A stretch of 50,862 nucleotides of DNA from Glaciecola sp047637355. GTDB lineage: Bacteria; Pseudomonadota; Gammaproteobacteria; Enterobacterales; Alteromonadaceae. Of the stretch, positions 49,342 through 50,862 are shown in pieces. Positions within the stretch are counted from its first letter, which is position 1; every line of letters begins with the position of its first letter. The position numbers and the translations under genes are program-made. The stretch is taken from assembly GCA_047637355.1 (NCBI GenBank), contig JBLIKA010000010.1:1-50862 (forward strand), in the 5' to 3' direction. The notes under the pieces were generated by a model. It was given only the letters and a program-made list of their open reading frames with translations, did not search any database and was not told the DNA's origin.

Positions 49342-50355
49342 ATGTGTAAATCAGCGTTACTTATCTTGATAATTGTATTGCCTGGATTGTTCGGTGTTGC
49401 ATTAGCTGAGCCAAAGTATGGCCCTCGTGAATTTTCCGATACCGACAAATGGACCGCTATTGTTGCTGCTTACGAACCAGAAATTAGAGCAATTGACGAT
49501 GCCTTCGATAGAACGGAGACAGCAAAAATTGATCAAACGATCATTATCAAAGGCGTAAAATATCAACTTGGGACTTATAAAAGTGAACCGGTTATTATTT
49601 TCACTACAGGCATTAGTGTCGCCAATGCGGCAATGACAATGCAAATGGCTCTCGATTATTTCCCCATCGATAAAGTGATAATGATGGGTATTGCTGGCGC
49701 AGTAAACCCTATGTTCGAACCCGGAGATATAGCTATTCCAGAGCGCTGGTATTATCACGATGAGTCTGTTTATGTGAATCCAGATCTTAATAAAGTAGGT
49801 ACTTATATACTCCCTAGTTATTACAAAGAGGCCTCAGTTGGTCATAAAGAACGAGCAAAAATTGATTCTAATGCGCCTAAATATAAAAACTTTGGCTACC
49901 AGTTCCCACGAGAAGTTGCCGTGGTCAAAGAGGGCATCGACATCCCACAAAAAATGCCTTACTTTTCGGTTTCCGACAATTTACTAGCGTTAGCCAAAAA
50001 GGCGATAATAAATGTCGATACAATTAAAATGCCTTCTGGCAAGCTAATTAAAGTTAAAATCGGTGGAAATGGTGTAACGGGTTCTGTGTTTGCTGATAAC
50101 TCAAAGTATCGACAATGGTTACAATATGTTTTCAACGCGCAGGTAACGGACATGGAATCTGCAGCTGTCGGTCAAGTTTGTTTTGTGAATAATGTCGACT
50201 GGATTGTTATTCGTTCAGTGAGTGATTTGGCCGGTGGTCAAAAAGGTCACAATGATGAGAACGTATTCAGTGCTATTGCATCGGGTACTGGTGCCAAGTT
50301 AATGATGGCTTTATTGGATGAGATTGTTAATGCAAAAGCAAAAGACATAAAATAA
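49342..50355 (+). CDS. Exported MTA/SAH nucleosidase-like protein
   Basis: 337 aa of the purine nucleoside phosphorylase/nucleosidase superfamily with an N-terminal signal peptide (residues 1-22, LALA|E), so predicted periplasmic. Conserved: AAYEPEIRAI (active-site Glu), TTGISVANAAMTMQMALDYF, GIAGAVNPMFEPGDIAIPE, VTDMESAAVGQVC (ribose-binding Glu) and IRSVSDLAGG with the catalytic Asp. These match 5'-methylthioadenosine/S-adenosylhomocysteine nucleosidases, with an extra ~70-residue insertion (~140-210). It would release adenine or another base from nucleosides outside the cytoplasm. Same transcript as adenine deaminase (12-nt gap). Confidence 0.85.
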   Translation: MCKSALLILIIVLPGLFGVALAEPKYGPREFSDTDKWTAIVAAYEPEIRAIDDAFDRTETAKIDQTIIIKGVKYQLGTYKSEPVIIFTTGISVANAAMTMQMALDYFPIDKVIMMGIAGAVNPMFEPGDIAIPERWYYHDESVYVNPDLNKVGTYILPSYYKEASVGHKERAKIDSNAPKYKNFGYQFPREVAVVKEGIDIPQKMPYFSVSDNLLALAKKAIINVDTIKMPSGKLIKVKIGGNGVTGSVFADNSKYRQWLQYVFNAQVTDMESAAVGQVCFVNNVDWIVIRSVSDLAGGQKGHNDENVFSAIASGTGAKLMMALLDEIVNAKAKDIK

Positions 50356-50428
50356 GACTGGAAAATCTAGTTTAATTCTTTAGACTCTCGCCCTGCAATC
50401 TATAAATTGCGGTTTACTGTTTAATAAA

Positions 50429-50505
50429 GCACCCGTAGCTCAGCTGGATAGAGTATCGGCCTCCGAAGCCGAGGGTCGCGCGTTCGAATCGCGCCGGGTG
50501 CACCA
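50429..50505 (+). tRNA. tRNA-Arg (anticodon CCG)
   Basis: Full cloverleaf of 77 nt: acceptor GCACCCG pairs with CGGGTGC, D-arm AGCTCAGCTGGATAGAGT, anticodon stem TCGGC/GCCGA with loop CTCCGAA (anticodon CCG at 50463-50465, reads CGG), T-arm GCGCGTTCGAATCGCGC, discriminator A and encoded CCA at the 3' end. Confidence 0.98.
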
Positions 50506-50551
50506 CTTTTAAAGGGCTTTAAGCCGTAGTGGTTACTAACTGAATTTATTT

Positions 50552-50570
50552 TGTGCCCACCCTGTGCCCA
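50552..50570 (+). repeat. Two direct copies of TGTGCCCA next to tRNA-Arg
   Basis: TGTGCCCA at 50552-50559 and 50563-50570, 11 bp apart, 47 nt after the tRNA. Such paired repeats are often found at attachment sites of tyrosine-integrase elements as arm-type sites. Here they may be the trace of an integrated element; no integrase is in view. Confidence 0.4.
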
Positions 50571-50606
50571 AAGTTAAAATTATCAATCCTATTTGGCTCG
50601 CTTTTT

Positions 50607-50736
50607 AGAGGCTGTAACAAATTTTGTGTAACTGCTTATCATAAATTACTCTATTGAGAGTTAAGGATAGGCAGATGCAAATGAACAGAAAAGAACTTGA
50701 AGCTTTCGCTAAAGAAGCGGCCAAAGGCATTAAAAC
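50607..50736 (+). mobile_element. IS256-family element, left end, interrupted
   Basis: Starts with AGAGGCTGTAACAAATTTTG, similar to terminal inverted repeats of IS256-family elements, followed 42 nt later by the beginning of the transposase gene. The element is cut at ~50736, where another IS begins. Right end not in the window. Confidence 0.7.
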
Positions 50737-50752
50737 GGTACTGTCAACTTAA
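50675..50752 (+). pseudogene. IS256-family transposase, disrupted after ~19 codons
   Basis: From the in-frame ATG 50681 it reads MNRKELEAFAKEAAKGIKT, the typical start of IS256-family transposases, then V-L-S-T and a stop, which come from the inserted element. AGGA lies before the first ATG. The rest of the gene, if it exists, lies beyond the inserted IS. Confidence 0.85.
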
Positions 50753-50862
50753 CAGCATGCCTACCAATTATGCGATACTCTGCGGATGAAAAATTCAAAC
50801 ATCTACGCCGGTTATCGTTATCCTGCACAAATTATTAGTCATGCAGTTTGGCTGTACCATCG
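50737..50862 (+). mobile_element. IS6-family element, left end, inserted in IS256 transposase
   Basis: Begins at GGTACTGTCAACTTAA, a terminal repeat of the IS6 type (GG..CTGT), directly after the IS256 codon for Thr. Its transposase starts 49 nt inside. It extends beyond the window. An 8-nt target duplication, expected for this family, would be ATTAAAAC (50729-50736) if it recurs at the far end. Confidence 0.75.
50786..50862 (+). CDS. IS6-family transposase, 5' part
   Basis: The 25 codons in the window (MKNSNIYAGYRYPAQIISHA, then VWLYHR) match the start of IS6-family DDE transposases, in which the N-terminal segment YRYPxxIIxxxVWLYxR precedes the helix-turn-helix. Incomplete at the window end, so integrity is unknown. 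Confidence 0.85.
   Translation, partial: MKNSNIYAGYRYPAQIISHAVWLYH

Noticed and set aside
1..50862. CRISPR array or defence system
   Set aside because: No regularly spaced repeats of 24-40 nt and no Cas, restriction-modification or toxin-antitoxin genes were seen.

Overview
The window looks like a chromosomal segment of a marine, probably cold-adapted gammaproteobacterium of the order Alteromonadales (Glaciecola/Paraglaciecola/Alteromonas-like). This is an inference from gene content and order: slmA-coaBC/radC-rpmBG-mutM-coaD, kbl-tdh-glpE-glpG, ubiC-ubiA/ubiK-rep, cytochrome c5, a TonB-dependent receptor, an ice-binding-type DUF3494 protein, and an A+T-rich base composition. No genus can be fixed from the sequence alone.

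Layout. 1-5.2 kb: an exported DUF3494-like beta-helix protein, a TonB-dependent receptor, a hotdog thioesterase and a ~0.9 kb A+T-rich gene-free stretch. 5.2-7.5 kb: a CadC-like membrane transcription factor. 7.5-12.8 kb: the SOS mutagenesis cassette imuA-imuB-dnaE2 on the minus strand behind a very good LexA box. 13-19.2 kb: two small membrane proteins (DUF4389 and PspB-like), a DUF945 protein, a DUF885 peptidase-like lipoprotein, and a TetR regulator overlapping a metallo-beta-lactamase-fold lipoprotein. 19.6-26.6 kb: the conserved slmA-coaBC / radC / rpmB-rpmG block interleaved with surface-polysaccharide genes: a CDP-glycerol glycerophosphotransferase, a glycerol-3-phosphate cytidylyltransferase (TagD) apparently starting at CTG, a family 25 glycosyltransferase and a second CDP-glycerol glycerophosphotransferase-like protein. 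26.7-32.1 kb: mutM, coaD, then Wzi, KdkA and a family 9 glycosyltransferase, at the position where enterobacteria carry the waa (LPS core) locus, between coaD and kbl-tdh. 32.2-40.2 kb: kbl-tdh-glpE-glpG, an orphan FliL-like protein, ubiC-ubiA, ubiK and rep. 40.2-46.4 kb: a GAF-GAF-GGDEF-degenerate EAL protein, cytochrome c5, a SWIM zinc-finger protein and a Tat-exported dienelactone hydrolase. 46.6-50.4 kb: a purine salvage group (AzgA-type permease, adenine deaminase, exported nucleosidase). 50.4-50.86 kb: tRNA-Arg(CCG), then the start of an IS256-family element whose transposase gene is cut after about 19 codons by an IS6-family element that runs off the window.

How the genes work together. 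(i) TagD would make CDP-glycerol, and the two CDP-glycerol-dependent transferases could decorate LPS or capsule with glycerol phosphate, with GT25, GT9, KdkA and Wzi building and anchoring the surface glycan. (ii) ImuA/ImuB/DnaE2 form a LexA-controlled translesion mutasome. (iii) A periplasmic nucleosidase could free adenine, the permease import it, and the cytosolic deaminase turn it into hypoxanthine. (iv) The right end is a tRNA locus with nested insertion sequences, a likely border of an accessory region.

Functions come from recognising sequence motifs by eye; no database search was run.
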